Positions 7,972 through 17,454 of a stretch of DNA of 64,000 bases are shown here, one piece after another. The position numbers and the translations under genes were made by a program. Origin of the DNA: Muriicola marianensis (GTDB lineage Bacteria > Bacteroidota > Bacteroidia > Flavobacteriales > Flavobacteriaceae); assembly GCF_014638095.1 (NCBI RefSeq), contig NZ_BMFH01000001.1, positions 1,621,227 to 1,685,226 of the forward strand. Reading direction: 5' to 3'. The first letter of the stretch is position 1, and every line of letters begins with the position of its first letter. Below the pieces are notes generated by a model. The model was not told the origin of the DNA. It saw only the letters and a list, made by a program, of their open reading frames with translations, and ran no database searches.

Positions 7972-10900
7972 CTAATTCACCTGGATAGCCCCTATTCCGC
8001 TATCCCACAGCATTTTGTTATAGGCAGGAATGGATTTTTCAATGATCTGTTCTGCCCTTTCTCTCAAAGCCGACCATTGGACGTCCAGTTCTTTTTTTCG
8101 GTCTCTTGAACCCTGGTTGACCCGGGGGATCTCGCTGTTGGTCATGTTGATCAGGAAGATATACTCTGCCGTAAATTTATTGGGAAAGTTTTCCACATCG
8201 TCATAGGCCTGGGATTTCCTCTGTATCATGTCCTCGTCCCACGCGACCAATTCTGCAAGCAATTGTCTCCCGGATTCCCTGAGGGTACTATCTTCCATGT
8301 TCTGCAATAGGTTTCGCAACTGGGCCTGAACCTTAAATAATCGGTTTACCATCCGGTGCATCGCATTGAGCTCAGCCTCCATGGCGCTCATAAACCTGTC
8401 GTATTCAGCATATTCCTCCCCGGTTACCCCGAATCCGGGGGTAGGCAGGATATTCCCCTTAGTGACGGTAATGTCATCGCCCATTCTCAGTCGGATCTCA
8501 TAACTCCCCGGTGAAGCCTTGTGGCCGGTAAATCCCGCTTCCATATACACCCCCGGTATGCCCTCCAGGATAGGATGATTCAAATCCCAGACAAACCTGT
8601 TCAATCCCTTTTCTTTTGGCAATACAGGTTTAGGGGGCGGACCCCCTCCATTGTGTTCCTGGTAGGTCGTGTCTTTTTCTGATGTAAAGGTGCGTATGAG
8701 CCTGCCTTCTGCATTCCTGATCTCCATGGTCAACGGAGTACTTTGAACTGTTTCGGGCAGTTCGTAATACAAAACCATTCCGTTGGCCGGGTTTACGCCA
8801 TAAAGGGGGTGTGTTCCGTCGAAATCCTTAGCGTCTCCGTTCAGGGGGCTTCCCCAGGAGGCATTCAGGGCATCTTCCGGGCGGAAGATCCTGAATCCCG
8901 GCTTTCCTGGCTCGTACTGGCTGAGAGCCCCCAGGTCGTCAAGAATCCAGAAGGACCGCCCTGATGTGGCCACCAGAAGATCTCCCTGGTGCACCATGAG
9001 GTCTGTGACGGGCGCTTTGGGCAAATTAAGTTGCAATGGTTCCCATGAAGTACCGTTATTCCAGGAAATATAGATCCCTTTTTCTGTGCCTGCGTACAGC
9101 AATCCTTTACGAGATTTATCTTCCCTGACCACCCGGGTAAAGGATCCGTAAGGTATTCCGCTGCTGATGTTTGTCCATGTCTTTCCGTAATTATCTGTCC
9201 TGTAAAGGGCTGGAGTATGGTCATTGAACTTATATCGGGTAGTGGCTATATAAGCCGTTCCGGGATTATGAGGAGACACCTCGATGGCGTTTATCAGGCA
9301 TTCCTTAAGGCCCTTGGGAGTCACATTCTCCCAACTCTGTCCCCCATCCCGTATGAGGTAGACCAGTCCGTCGTCGCTCCCCGTCCAGTATACTCCTTTT
9401 TCATGGGGAGATTCTGTCATATAGGCAATTGTCCCGTAGTTTTCCGCACCCACGGCTTCTACTGTATACGGCCCGCCGCCTTTCCCTTGTTTTTCGTCTA
9501 TATTACGGGTGAGGTCAGGGGATATTTCCTCCCAGGTAACCCCCATATCCCTAGTCCTGAGTACGAACTGGGCGCAGTGAAAGAAGGTGTTGGGCTCGTG
9601 TTGGGATCTTATGATGGGTGCATTCCAGTTAAACAGATATTTCATGTCCCGTGCTGCCCGACCGAGGTATTGGATAGGAGCAGCCATTACCTTGGTGTTT
9701 GCGCCTGTTTTGGTGTCGAGCAGGTCGATGTATCCCAGGTAACTTCCTCCCATCACGTACCTAGGGTCGTCCGGATCAAATGCCAGAAAGGCACTCTCTC
9801 CTCCTGCCGAGTAAGACCAGTCCCTTTCACGGATACTGCCTGCAGACAGGGCCAGGTGGGCGATCCTAACCGAAGTATTATCCTGCTGCCCCCCATAGAG
9901 ATTATAGGGAAAGAGCCTGTCTGCATTGACCCTGTAAAACTGTGCCGTGGGCATATGATCCAGGGAAGACCAGCTTTTACCATAATCAAAAGTAATGGCC
10001 GCACCCCCGTCATCAGCGATGATCATATTCCTTGAATCTGAAGGGTTGATCCACAGATCGTGGTAGTCACCGTGTTTACCTTCGATCTCTTCCCACGTCT
10101 TCCCCCCATCGATAGACCTCAGGGCCTGGGCAGTCATGACATAGACCACCTGCTCATTATTTGGATCGGGGAATACTTCAATATAATACCAGGCCCGCTG
10201 TACCAGCCTGTTATCCCCACTAATCATCTTCCAGGATGCCCCGGCATCACCCGAAACGAAGAGACCCCCCTGGTCCTTATCAGAATCACTTTCTATGAGT
10301 GCAAATACCTTTTGGGGATTAGCCTGACTGACCGCAATTGCCATTTTTCCTTTTTCCTCGGGAAGCCCATTGTGGATCTTTTCCCAGCTTTCCCCACCGT
10401 CTGTCGATTTGTACAAACCGCTGCCTTCACCTCCGCTGATCACCTTGTCCGGCGTTCTCTGGTGGTGCCACATACTCGCGTACATCACCTCTGGGGTAGA
10501 CCAGACCATGGAGAGTTCATTACTCCCGGTGAGTTCATTCACAAAAAGGACCTGCCTCCAGGTAGCCCCTCCATCCGTACTCTTGTAGATCCCTCTTTCT
10601 TTTGTCGGGCCATACAATGCCCCCTGAGCGGCCACGTATACAATGTTCGGATCAGTAGGGTGGATAAGGATGCGTGCTATGTGTTGTGTCTTTTCAAGGC
10701 CGATCTTTTTCCAGGTCCGCCCGGCATCTGTCGACTTGTACATCCCATCCCCGTAGGAAGTCATCACGCCCCTGACTGCGTGTTCCCCCATCCCGCAATA
10801 GACGATATTCGGATTTGATGCGGAAACAGCTACCGCCCCTACAGATCCCATCTCAAAGTAGCCGTCCGAGATGTTTTTCCAGCTTACTCCGGCATCTGTG

Positions 10901-11100
10901 GTCTTCCAAAGACCGCCTCCGGTGGTGCCCATATAATAGGTAAGAGGGTCTCCAACCACGCCCGTTGCTGTCACGGAACGACCCCCGCGAAACGGGCCAA
11001 TATTTCTGTATTTCAAAGGCTTGAAATATGTTTCTGCGGTCTGACCCAATGCACTGCCACTGATGGCAAAGAGCAGGAGGAAAATCTTAATTGATTTCAT
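7972..11100 (-). CDS. Secreted VPS10/sortilin-like BNR propeller protein (copy 1)
   Basis: A 1042-residue exported protein with a signal peptide to about residue 20 ([13 protein letters not shown]). About ten Asp-box/BNR motifs of the form S/T-x-D-x-G-x-T/S-W follow, for example [22 protein letters not shown] and [11 protein letters not shown]. These are typical of the WD40/YVTN/sortilin-type propellers often labelled glycosyl hydrolase. A C-terminal part of about 250 residues holds a beta domain and a helical stretch. No sialidase arginine triad could be assigned, so enzymatic activity is unproven. It is a tandem paralogue of the gene at 11188-14319 (1043 residues), with a hairpin in the 87-nt spacer. 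Confidence 0.85.
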   Translation of the reverse strand: MKSIKIFLLLFAISGSALGQTAETYFKPLKYRNIGPFRGGRSVTATGVVGDPLTYYMGTTGGGLWKTTDAGVSWKNISDGYFEMGSVGAVAVSASNPNIVYCGMGEHAVRGVMTSYGDGMYKSTDAGRTWKKIGLEKTQHIARILIHPTDPNIVYVAAQGALYGPTKERGIYKSTDGGATWRQVLFVNELTGSNELSMVWSTPEVMYASMWHHQRTPDKVISGGEGSGLYKSTDGGESWEKIHNGLPEEKGKMAIAVSQANPQKVFALIESDSDKDQGGLFVSGDAGASWKMISGDNRLVQRAWYYIEVFPDPNNEQVVYVMTAQALRSIDGGKTWEEIEGKHGDYHDLWINPSDSRNMIIADDGGAAITFDYGKSWSSLDHMPTAQFYRVNADRLFPYNLYGGQQDNTSVRIAHLALSAGSIRERDWSYSAGGESAFLAFDPDDPRYVMGGSYLGYIDLLDTKTGANTKVMAAPIQYLGRAARDMKYLFNWNAPIIRSQHEPNTFFHCAQFVLRTRDMGVTWEEISPDLTRNIDEKQGKGGGPYTVEAVGAENYGTIAYMTESPHEKGVYWTGSDDGLVYLIRDGGQSWENVTPKGLKECLINAIEVSPHNPGTAYIATTRYKFNDHTPALYRTDNYGKTWTNISSGIPYGSFTRVVREDKSRKGLLYAGTEKGIYISWNNGTSWEPLQLNLPKAPVTDLMVHQGDLLVATSGRSFWILDDLGALSQYEPGKPGFRIFRPEDALNASWGSPLNGDAKDFDGTHPLYGVNPANGMVLYYELPETVQSTPLTMEIRNAEGRLIRTFTSEKDTTYQEHNGGGPPPKPVLPKEKGLNRFVWDLNHPILEGIPGVYMEAGFTGHKASPGSYEIRLRMGDDITVTKGNILPTPGFGVTGEEYAEYDRFMSAMEAELNAMHRMVNRLFKVQAQLRNLLQNMEDSTLRESGRQLLAELVAWDEDMIQRKSQAYDDVENFPNKFTAEYIFLINMTNSEIPRVNQGSRDRKKELDVQWSALRERAEQIIEKSIPAYNKMLWDSGIGAIQVN

Positions 11101-11144
11101 ATGTGAGGTGATGATTGGCGTGATACTTTATCTCTGGAATACCG

Positions 11145-11174
11145 AAAGGCCCACGTTTAATCTTGTGGGCCTTT
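11145..11174. terminator. Hairpin between the two tandem BNR genes
   Basis: The arms AAAGGCCCAC and GTGGGCCTTT form a 10-bp GC-rich stem with a 10-nt loop. On the minus strand, where the upstream gene (11188-14319) is read, only three Ts follow, so termination would be partial. It may uncouple expression of the two paralogues or protect mRNA ends. Confidence 0.55.
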
Positions 11175-11187
11175 TCGGATAAGGTAT

Positions 11188-14100
11188 TTATTCTTCTACA
11201 AATAAATAATTCAGTTTGAGGGTATTGAAGGATTCGTTAAACGACCTGATCTCCTCACTGACCACCTTGTCGAACTGGGCCAGCTGTTTCTCAATCTCAG
11301 CGGTCAGTTCATTTTTCACCATGATATCCTGGGCCGTCGGATGGAAATCGTCTATGGAAACAAGGCTGTTCAAATGAGCCAGCTTATTGGTCAGTTTGAT
11401 CGGAAAATTCAGTGGATCCTGACCGCTCCTGTTCTGAGTTTGGTACAAGGCCTTTTCCACTGCTTCGAGATCCGCCTTCATCGCTTTTGCTTTATCCACC
11501 AGCTCTTTGGTGGCCTCATTACCCTTATACTGGGCTTTGAAGGAATCGAGTTGTTCCTTGATCTTCCTTATCTTCTTGATGGAACCGTGCGCCTTGTCTA
11601 CGGTGCTGTTGATATCGCTGATAAAATCGTATTGCTGCTGCATCTGGGCAACCGTAACCTCGGCCCGGGGGTCGGGTAAAATGGTAAAGGGCTGGGATTG
11701 TGTCTGCCCATTAACTGTAAGGTGAACGCGGTAGGTTCCTGGTACAGCTTTTGGTCCATCGAGATTGGCCCACCACAGGATCATACCTTTGAAATCCTGG
11801 GCACCTTTACCCCGAGTATCCCAAACATGTGTGTTCCCTCCTGATTTCGCCTTAAGCTTCTTGTCGTTCTCTTTGGCATAAGAACTGTAAGAAGCAAGTG
11901 TGTCTCCTGCAGTGGTAGTATAAGTAAGGGCTATACTATCCTTCTCCTTGAGATCCTTGAGGTAGAAATGAGTGATCACCCCATTGGGATGGTTCTGCCC
12001 TGATGTTTTCGAGGGGGTCCTTGTGGTTCCTCCTTTGGTCCTGTAAGCGTCCTTAGGCTTAAAGAGGATCGCAGCCTCACCGGAAGCCCCTTCCCTGAGC
12101 TGGTGCAGGACCGTCAGGTCATCGATGATCCATAAACTCCTGCCCTGGGTAGCCACCACGAGGTTGTTCTCCTTTACGGCAAGATCTGTGATGGGAACAA
12201 TGGGCAGGTTTAGCTGGAAGGGCTTCCAGCTTCTGCCGTCATTAAAAGAAATGTACATACCTGTTTCCGTACCGGCATACAGCAGTCCTTTCCTTTTGGG
12301 ATCTTCCCTGACTACCCGGGTGAAATGTTCACTGTCTATCCCGGCGGTGATCTTTTGCCAGGTTTTACCGTAATCGGTGGTCTTATAGAGGTAAGGCTGA
12401 AAGTCGCCCAGTTTGTATCTCGTCGCAGCTACATAACAGGTACCTTCATCAAATGCAGAAGGTTCAATGCTGTTCACCATGGACCATTCGGGCATGTTGG
12501 AAGGAGTTACATTTTCCCAGTTCTCTCCCCCATCTCTTGAGATGTGGATGAGGCCATCATCGCTCCCAACCCATAAAAGGCCTTCTTTAAGCGGACTCTC
12601 ATTAGCGGCAAAAATGGTACAATAATATTCCACTCCCGTGTTGTCCTGTGTGATGGGGCCCCCACTGGAGACCAGCTTATCGGGATCGTTGCGCGTGAGA
12701 TCACCGCTGAGTAGTTTCCAGCTTTGTCCCTCGTCTGTGCTCAGGTGCACGTGGTTGGAAAAGGTGTATAATTTCTTTGGGTCGTGTTTACTGAAAATGA
12801 TGGGGAAGTTCCATTGAAAACGATATTTCATCCCTTCAGCACCATATCCCATGGGATTATCCGGCCAGACATTGATGCCTCTTGTAGTATTCGCCTTATG
12901 ATTGACGCGGGTCAGAAAGCCTCCGTAGCTCCCTCCGTAGACAATATCATTGTCAGTGGGGTCAATGGCCAGGTGAGCAGATTCGCCTCCAGCCGTAGAT
13001 TCCCAGTCGTCGTCCCCTATGGTCCTGCCATCACTTCGGTGTCTTATCCTGATTGTAGAATTATCCTGCTGAGCCGCATAGATCCTGTAAGGGAATGCGT
13101 TGTCTGTGGTGACCCTGTAGAACTGGGCTGTGGGCTGGTTGTAATAGGTACTCCAGGTGATTCCTCCGTCATAGGAGATCTGTGCACCTCCATCGTCTCC
13201 TATGATCATCCTTTTTGGGTTTTCCGGGGCGATCCAAAGGTCGTGGTGGTCCCCGTGCGGGGCATTAAATGTCTCGAAGGTCTTCCCTCCATCGGTCGAT
13301 CTGTGATAGCGTACATTCAGGACATACACCATATCCTCGTCCTCGGTATCGGCATAGACCCGGGTATAGTACCAGGCGCGTTGCCTGAGTTTGCGTTCAG
13401 AGTTAACCTGACTCCATTTCTTTCCTCCATCTTCCGACCGATACAGGCCTCCTTTATCCTTATTCTCTACGATGGCCCATACCCTGTCAGGGTTTACAGG
13501 CGATACTGCTACTCCCATAATTCCCAAAGTATCCTCGGGAAAACCTTCATTTTTTGAGATCTCTGTCCAGGTCTCCCCGCTGTCTGTACTCTTCCAGAGG
13601 GCTGAACCTTCCCCTCCGCTACTGAGGCTGTACGGGGTACGCTGTGCTCGCCAGGTTGAGGCATAAATGATCCTGGGATTGGTCGGATCCAGGATGAGGT
13701 CTACTGCACCTGCCTGGTCATTGGCATACAGGATCTTTTTCCAGGTTTTACCCCCGTCCGTGCTTTTATATACACCCCTTTCTTGAGATGGCTTGTAGAT
13801 ATCTCCCAGAACAGCGGCGTAGACAATGTCCGGATTGTCAGGATGGATTCGAATCCTTGGAACATGCCGGCTCTTCTCAAGACCAACAGAGCTCCAGGTC
13901 TTTCCGGCATCTACTGATTTCCACACCCCGTAGCCGGAAGAGACATTTCCTCTGAGTGTTTTCTCACCTCCTCCAACGTAAATAACATTGGGGTCGCTTT
14001 TGGCCACTTCCACAGCACCGATACTGCCTCCGAAGAAGCCGTCAGAGATATTTTCCCACGTCCTTCCCCCGTCCGTGGTCTTCCAAACTCCACCTCCCGT

Positions 14101-14319
14101 GGCGCCGAAATAAAACAGGTTGGGCTGACCGGGAACTCCGGTTACAGCCGCCGACCTCCCTCCTCGGAAGGGGCCAACCAGCCGGTACTCCAGACTGGAA
14201 TACAGAGTTTCCGGGTAAGGATCAGAGACCGGTGCTTTGGATCGCCGTTGGGCGCTTACCGTAAACGCGATAATAAATAATGGAATGAAAAATAAAATGA
14301 GACGTAAGTTGAGCTTCAT
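11188..14319 (-). CDS. Secreted VPS10/sortilin-like BNR propeller protein (copy 2)
   Basis: A 1043-residue paralogue of the next gene downstream, collinear with it from [11 protein letters not shown] to the C-terminus. A signal peptide covers about residues 1-23 (IIAFTVSAQ). Repeated Asp boxes (KTTDGGRTWEN, KSVDAGKTWSS, KSTDGGKTWKK, RSTDGGKTFET) mark two successive propeller domains. A C-terminal lysine- and glutamate-rich helical region follows, for example KKIRKIKEQLDSFKAQY. No T9SS tail or lipobox is seen, so a periplasmic location is likely. It opens the minus-strand block 14319-7418. Function is unknown; related proteins are often annotated as sialidase-like without biochemical proof. 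Confidence 0.85.
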   Translation of the reverse strand: MKLNLRLILFFIPLFIIAFTVSAQRRSKAPVSDPYPETLYSSLEYRLVGPFRGGRSAAVTGVPGQPNLFYFGATGGGVWKTTDGGRTWENISDGFFGGSIGAVEVAKSDPNVIYVGGGEKTLRGNVSSGYGVWKSVDAGKTWSSVGLEKSRHVPRIRIHPDNPDIVYAAVLGDIYKPSQERGVYKSTDGGKTWKKILYANDQAGAVDLILDPTNPRIIYASTWRAQRTPYSLSSGGEGSALWKSTDSGETWTEISKNEGFPEDTLGIMGVAVSPVNPDRVWAIVENKDKGGLYRSEDGGKKWSQVNSERKLRQRAWYYTRVYADTEDEDMVYVLNVRYHRSTDGGKTFETFNAPHGDHHDLWIAPENPKRMIIGDDGGAQISYDGGITWSTYYNQPTAQFYRVTTDNAFPYRIYAAQQDNSTIRIRHRSDGRTIGDDDWESTAGGESAHLAIDPTDNDIVYGGSYGGFLTRVNHKANTTRGINVWPDNPMGYGAEGMKYRFQWNFPIIFSKHDPKKLYTFSNHVHLSTDEGQSWKLLSGDLTRNDPDKLVSSGGPITQDNTGVEYYCTIFAANESPLKEGLLWVGSDDGLIHISRDGGENWENVTPSNMPEWSMVNSIEPSAFDEGTCYVAATRYKLGDFQPYLYKTTDYGKTWQKITAGIDSEHFTRVVREDPKRKGLLYAGTETGMYISFNDGRSWKPFQLNLPIVPITDLAVKENNLVVATQGRSLWIIDDLTVLHQLREGASGEAAILFKPKDAYRTKGGTTRTPSKTSGQNHPNGVITHFYLKDLKEKDSIALTYTTTAGDTLASYSSYAKENDKKLKAKSGGNTHVWDTRGKGAQDFKGMILWWANLDGPKAVPGTYRVHLTVNGQTQSQPFTILPDPRAEVTVAQMQQQYDFISDINSTVDKAHGSIKKIRKIKEQLDSFKAQYKGNEATKELVDKAKAMKADLEAVEKALYQTQNRSGQDPLNFPIKLTNKLAHLNSLVSIDDFHPTAQDIMVKNELTAEIEKQLAQFDKVVSEEIRSFNESFNTLKLNYLFVEE

Positions 14320-14543
14320 TGCAATTAGTGTTCAGGTTCGTAATCGCTAAAAGTACCAAAAAAGGCGTAAATGAAAAACGGCTAATTTCTATTGGTTTTC
14401 AAAACGGCGGTTAAGGTTTTCCATTTCACGACCACCTGCTAAATCCGACTTGAATATCAATAGGCATTGGCAAGTACACCAGATCAATTTTTATTTCCGT
14501 CTATTCTAATTATCTACCTTTATCCGGTTCAAAAACGATCACT

Positions 14544-15344
14544 ATGAAATCCCTGTTAACCGCCGTTTTGATACTGTGCCTTGCAATCCCCAGGTTGTCT
14601 CAAAGCCAGGTGCTGCATACAGAAAACTTCAATGTCATACTGGATTCCACGAAGAGAGTCAAAGGCTCCTTTATCCCGAGTTTCAGATACCGGAATGTGA
14701 AACAAAAATTTTTTGAGATAGAGAACACGGCCGACATTTCATTTAAGGTAAATCGCCAGGCCTTTACATTAGCAAACAAACTTGAATATTCCCGTTTCGG
14801 GGACGAAGATATCCTCTCTGGTGGGTTTGTTTATTTCGAGAACAGAAATCCTTTACACCAAAATGTATTACTGGAATCCTATGCGCTGATCTTGTGGCAG
14901 GAGATACGAGGATTGCGGATTAAATACAGTGTGGGTGTAAACGCCCGAGTTCCTCTGGTGGTCAATTCACGGGAAGGACTTTTTGCCGGACTGGGCCCTT
15001 CGTATGAATTTGAGAGGTGGACATACTCAGGAACGTCTGACCCTTCTTTAATACCCCCAGATCCTAAACCGATAGAAGTTGAAAAAATAAGGGCCAACTT
15101 GTATATGAACTTTAAAAGTAAGTTGAGCGATGAGTTCACCCTGGATATCAGTGGTTATTATCAACCGGCTTTAGGTAATTTTTTCTCCAATTATCGCCTG
15201 GCAAGCAGTTCTGAGATCACTTACAATTTTACCAGAAATATCGGCTTGTCCCTGCTGTATCAAAACATCTATGATCCAAAACCAGTAGTGCCTATCAGCA
15301 CCTTATTTCACGATGTGAGTGTAGGCTTGAATCTTTCCTTCTGA
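14544..15344 (+). CDS. Outer-membrane beta-barrel protein, DUF481-like
   Basis: A 266-residue protein with a signal peptide to about residue 21 (LSQSQV). It has alternating hydrophobic/polar strands ending in a C-terminal phenylalanine (VGLNLSF), the hallmark of outer-membrane barrels recognised by BamA. Its strand-rich pattern and size match the DUF481/YdiY-like group. Substrate and role are unknown. It is single on the plus strand, preceded by TACCTTTA at 14515-14522 (a weak -7 match) and convergent with the small barrel gene at 15406. The shared spacer carries a hairpin that terminates the minus-strand gene. Confidence 0.75.
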   Translation: MKSLLTAVLILCLAIPRLSQSQVLHTENFNVILDSTKRVKGSFIPSFRYRNVKQKFFEIENTADISFKVNRQAFTLANKLEYSRFGDEDILSGGFVYFENRNPLHQNVLLESYALILWQEIRGLRIKYSVGVNARVPLVVNSREGLFAGLGPSYEFERWTYSGTSDPSLIPPDPKPIEVEKIRANLYMNFKSKLSDEFTLDISGYYQPALGNFFSNYRLASSSEITYNFTRNIGLSLLYQNIYDPKPVVPISTLFHDVSVGLNLSF

Positions 15345-15352
15345 GAAGGATC

Positions 15353-15382
15353 AAAAAAAAACAGGAGTCGAAACCCCTGTTT
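15353..15382 (-). terminator. Intrinsic terminator of the porin-like gene 15406-15948
   Basis: On the minus strand the stem AAACAGG...CCTGTTT (7 bp, 10-nt loop) runs straight into eight or nine Ts, a standard Rho-independent terminator 24 nt after the stop. For the plus strand there is no U-tract, so it serves the minus-strand gene. Confidence 0.8.
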
Positions 15383-15405
15383 ATCAATGCTAGTCAGGTA
15401 ATTAT

Positions 15406-15948
15406 TTAAAATCTGTAGCCAACTCCTAGCTGAAATCCTTTGGTTCTGAGTTTGGCATCACTAAAACCCGGGTCATCTTCTGCTATATTCGCGACCCCCA
15501 GATTGTACCGTGCATCCGCAAAGAAACCTCCTATAACTTCAAAGGCCGCTCCGAAATTCAGTCCGAAGTTAGTGCCTTTCAATCCGTCAGTCCCTCCCTC
15601 GGCATCTGCGAGGATACCGATTTGCGGTCCGGCCTGTATGTTAAACCCTTCCACAAGGTAGTATTTCACCATTAAAGGGACGTTTACATAACTTACTTCA
15701 GCATCCTGAGCTCCTTCAATAGAGTACAGCAGCTCGGGCTGGAAGTGGAAATTCTCTGAGATCCCTACATCGACGAGACCACCGACATACAGACTGGTGG
15801 CACCATCTGGGGAGGCTCCTTCACCGTCGAATACCACCTTGAGGTTAGAGAAGTTTGCTCCCGCTTTCACCCCGAAAGTAACATTCTGGGCATTGGCGTT
15901 TGTCCCATAGGCTATCAAAGCAACTAAAAGAATAAGCGTTTTTTTCAT
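15406..15948 (-). CDS. Small outer-membrane beta-barrel (porin-family/OmpW-like) protein
   Basis: A 180-residue protein with a signal peptide cleaved after about residue 20 (TNANA-QNV). Eight amphipathic strands follow, ending in LGVGYRF. The opening FGVKAGANFSNL and the phrase FNIQAGPQIGILAD are typical of the Bacteroidota porin-family PorT/OMP_b-brl group. No enzymatic function is expected; such barrels are usually of unknown role. The gene is monocistronic: it is followed by a strong terminator and preceded by an AT-rich leader region of 118 nt that contains TATTTTTA, a near-match to the -7 element. Confidence 0.82.
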   Translation of the reverse strand: MKKTLILLVALIAYGTNANAQNVTFGVKAGANFSNLKVVFDGEGASPDGATSLYVGGLVDVGISENFHFQPELLYSIEGAQDAEVSYVNVPLMVKYYLVEGFNIQAGPQIGILADAEGGTDGLKGTNFGLNFGAAFEVIGGFFADARYNLGVANIAEDDPGFSDAKLRTKGFQLGVGYRF

Positions 15949-16065
15949 GGTTCTATTAGATTTGTTTTAGTTGAAGTAAAAATAGAACTTTTATAAATAA
16001 AAATTACAACTTCAACGGTACTGCACGCCCCCCCCTGAATCTTCCAGGGATTTCAGAGCAGTAGC

Positions 16066-17454
16066 TCAGTTACCCTCTTTTCTTAGAACCAACCTGACTT
16101 CACGTTTGAGAAAGTACCCCGTTACTATGGTGGAGAGCGTATCGGCGACAGGAAAAGACAACCAAACCCCTAGTTCCCCGAGGTACAGTGGTAATATCAG
16201 TATTAACGGGATAAAGAAGAACCCCTGGCGGGTCAGGGTCAGCAGCAGGGCGGGCACTGCCTTCCCAACGGCCTGAAAATAGGCTGCCCCGATCAACTGA
16301 ATGGCGATTATGGGGGTTGCTGCAAAGACCCAGCGCATGGCCGAAGGGGTGTTTTCAAGGACAAAGGTATTACTGGCGATTTCCGCTGCCGACATATCTG
16401 CCCTATGGCTCAGGAACAGGCCCGTGATCTCTGCCGGAAATACCATCAGCCCGATAAAGACCACCGTAGCCACAACGGCTGCATAGGTGATGGCGGTATT
16501 GATGGATTCCCGGACCCGCTGGTATTTCTTCGCCCCGTAATTGTACCCGGCAATGGGCAGGAATCCCTGGGTAACCCCGAAAACAGGGAAAAGTGCAAAC
16601 ATCAGCATTCGTCCTATAATGGCATAAACCGCAACCATGGATTCACCTCCGAGATCGAAAAGGATATTGTTCATGAGCAGGTAGGTGACGCTGGTCACAG
16701 CCTGGCGGGAGAGGGTGACAAATCCAAGGGATCCGATCTCCCTTAGGATCGGTAAATGGAGCCCGAAATGAGTCAGGTTTATCTTCAGTTCTGAGTTCCT
16801 GGAAAGGAAAAAATACAGAATATAGGCAAAGCAGAGTAGGTAGCCCCCTGTTGTCGCCCAGGCTGCCCCTTCCATCCCCCAGTCGAAGATATAGATAAAG
16901 ATGTAATCCATCAGCAGGTTCCCGACAGATGGAATGATCATGGCGATCATGGCAAACTTAGGTTTCCCTTCAGCCCTGATCACGGTATTCCCCATCATGC
17001 AAAGGGCGAGGAAGGGCACACCGTAAAGGACAATGGTATAGTAGATCTTTGCCGGCTCGAAAATGCCTCCTTTACCCCCGAAGGCAGGGATCAGGTCATT
17101 GGCAAAATAGAGGCCAAAGCCCACCATGGTGATGGTGACGAGGAGGGTAAGGGTGATCTGGTTGCCAAAGGTCCTGAGCGCTTTTTCAGGATCATTTGCC
17201 CCGAGTGCCCTCGAAATGATACTGCTCCCCCCTATCCCAATGGCCATCCCCAGTGCCGCGATAAAGAAGGATACCGGCAAGACCACATTGATGGCCGCAA
17301 TGGCAATGGATCCTATCCAGTTTCCCACAAAAATGGTATCCACCAGGATATTCAGGGACATCACCAGGATCCCGATAGAAGCAGGCACCGCCTGTTTGAT
17401 CAGGAGCCTGCCGATGGGTTCTGTCCCCAGGTCCTCTGCGGATACCCTGGCCAT
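16066..17454 (-). CDS. MATE-family efflux transporter
   Basis: A 462-residue multidrug/toxic-compound extrusion transporter with about twelve hydrophobic segments in two homologous halves. The first half carries the family-typical DTIFVGNWIG region and GIGGSSIISRALGAND; the second half carries FGVTQGFLPIAGYNYGAKKY. It exports cationic compounds using a Na+ or H+ gradient. The start codon shares one base with the hemH stop (TGATG at 17452-17456), so its translation is coupled to ferrochelatase. The coupling suggests, but does not show, a link to porphyrin or heme handling. The region after its stop shows only a weak 5-bp hairpin. Confidence 0.9.
   Translation of the reverse strand: MARVSAEDLGTEPIGRLLIKQAVPASIGILVMSLNILVDTIFVGNWIGSIAIAAINVVLPVSFFIAALGMAIGIGGSSIISRALGANDPEKALRTFGNQITLTLLVTITMVGFGLYFANDLIPAFGGKGGIFEPAKIYYTIVLYGVPFLALCMMGNTVIRAEGKPKFAMIAMIIPSVGNLLMDYIFIYIFDWGMEGAAWATTGGYLLCFAYILYFFLSRNSELKINLTHFGLHLPILREIGSLGFVTLSRQAVTSVTYLLMNNILFDLGGESMVAVYAIIGRMLMFALFPVFGVTQGFLPIAGYNYGAKKYQRVRESINTAITYAAVVATVVFIGLMVFPAEITGLFLSHRADMSAAEIASNTFVLENTPSAMRWVFAATPIIAIQLIGAAYFQAVGKAVPALLLTLTRQGFFFIPLILILPLYLGELGVWLSFPVADTLSTIVTGYFLKREVRLVLRKEGN

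Noticed and set aside
12784-13557. 257-codon plus-strand ORF antisense to BNR copy 2
   Set aside because: Antisense shadow of a repeat-rich gene; similar frames appear at 9217-10818 over copy 1 for the same reason.
16020-16050. C-run and CCCTG/CAGGG hairpin after the MATE gene
   Set aside because: Stem of 5 bp without a U-tract; too weak for a terminator call.
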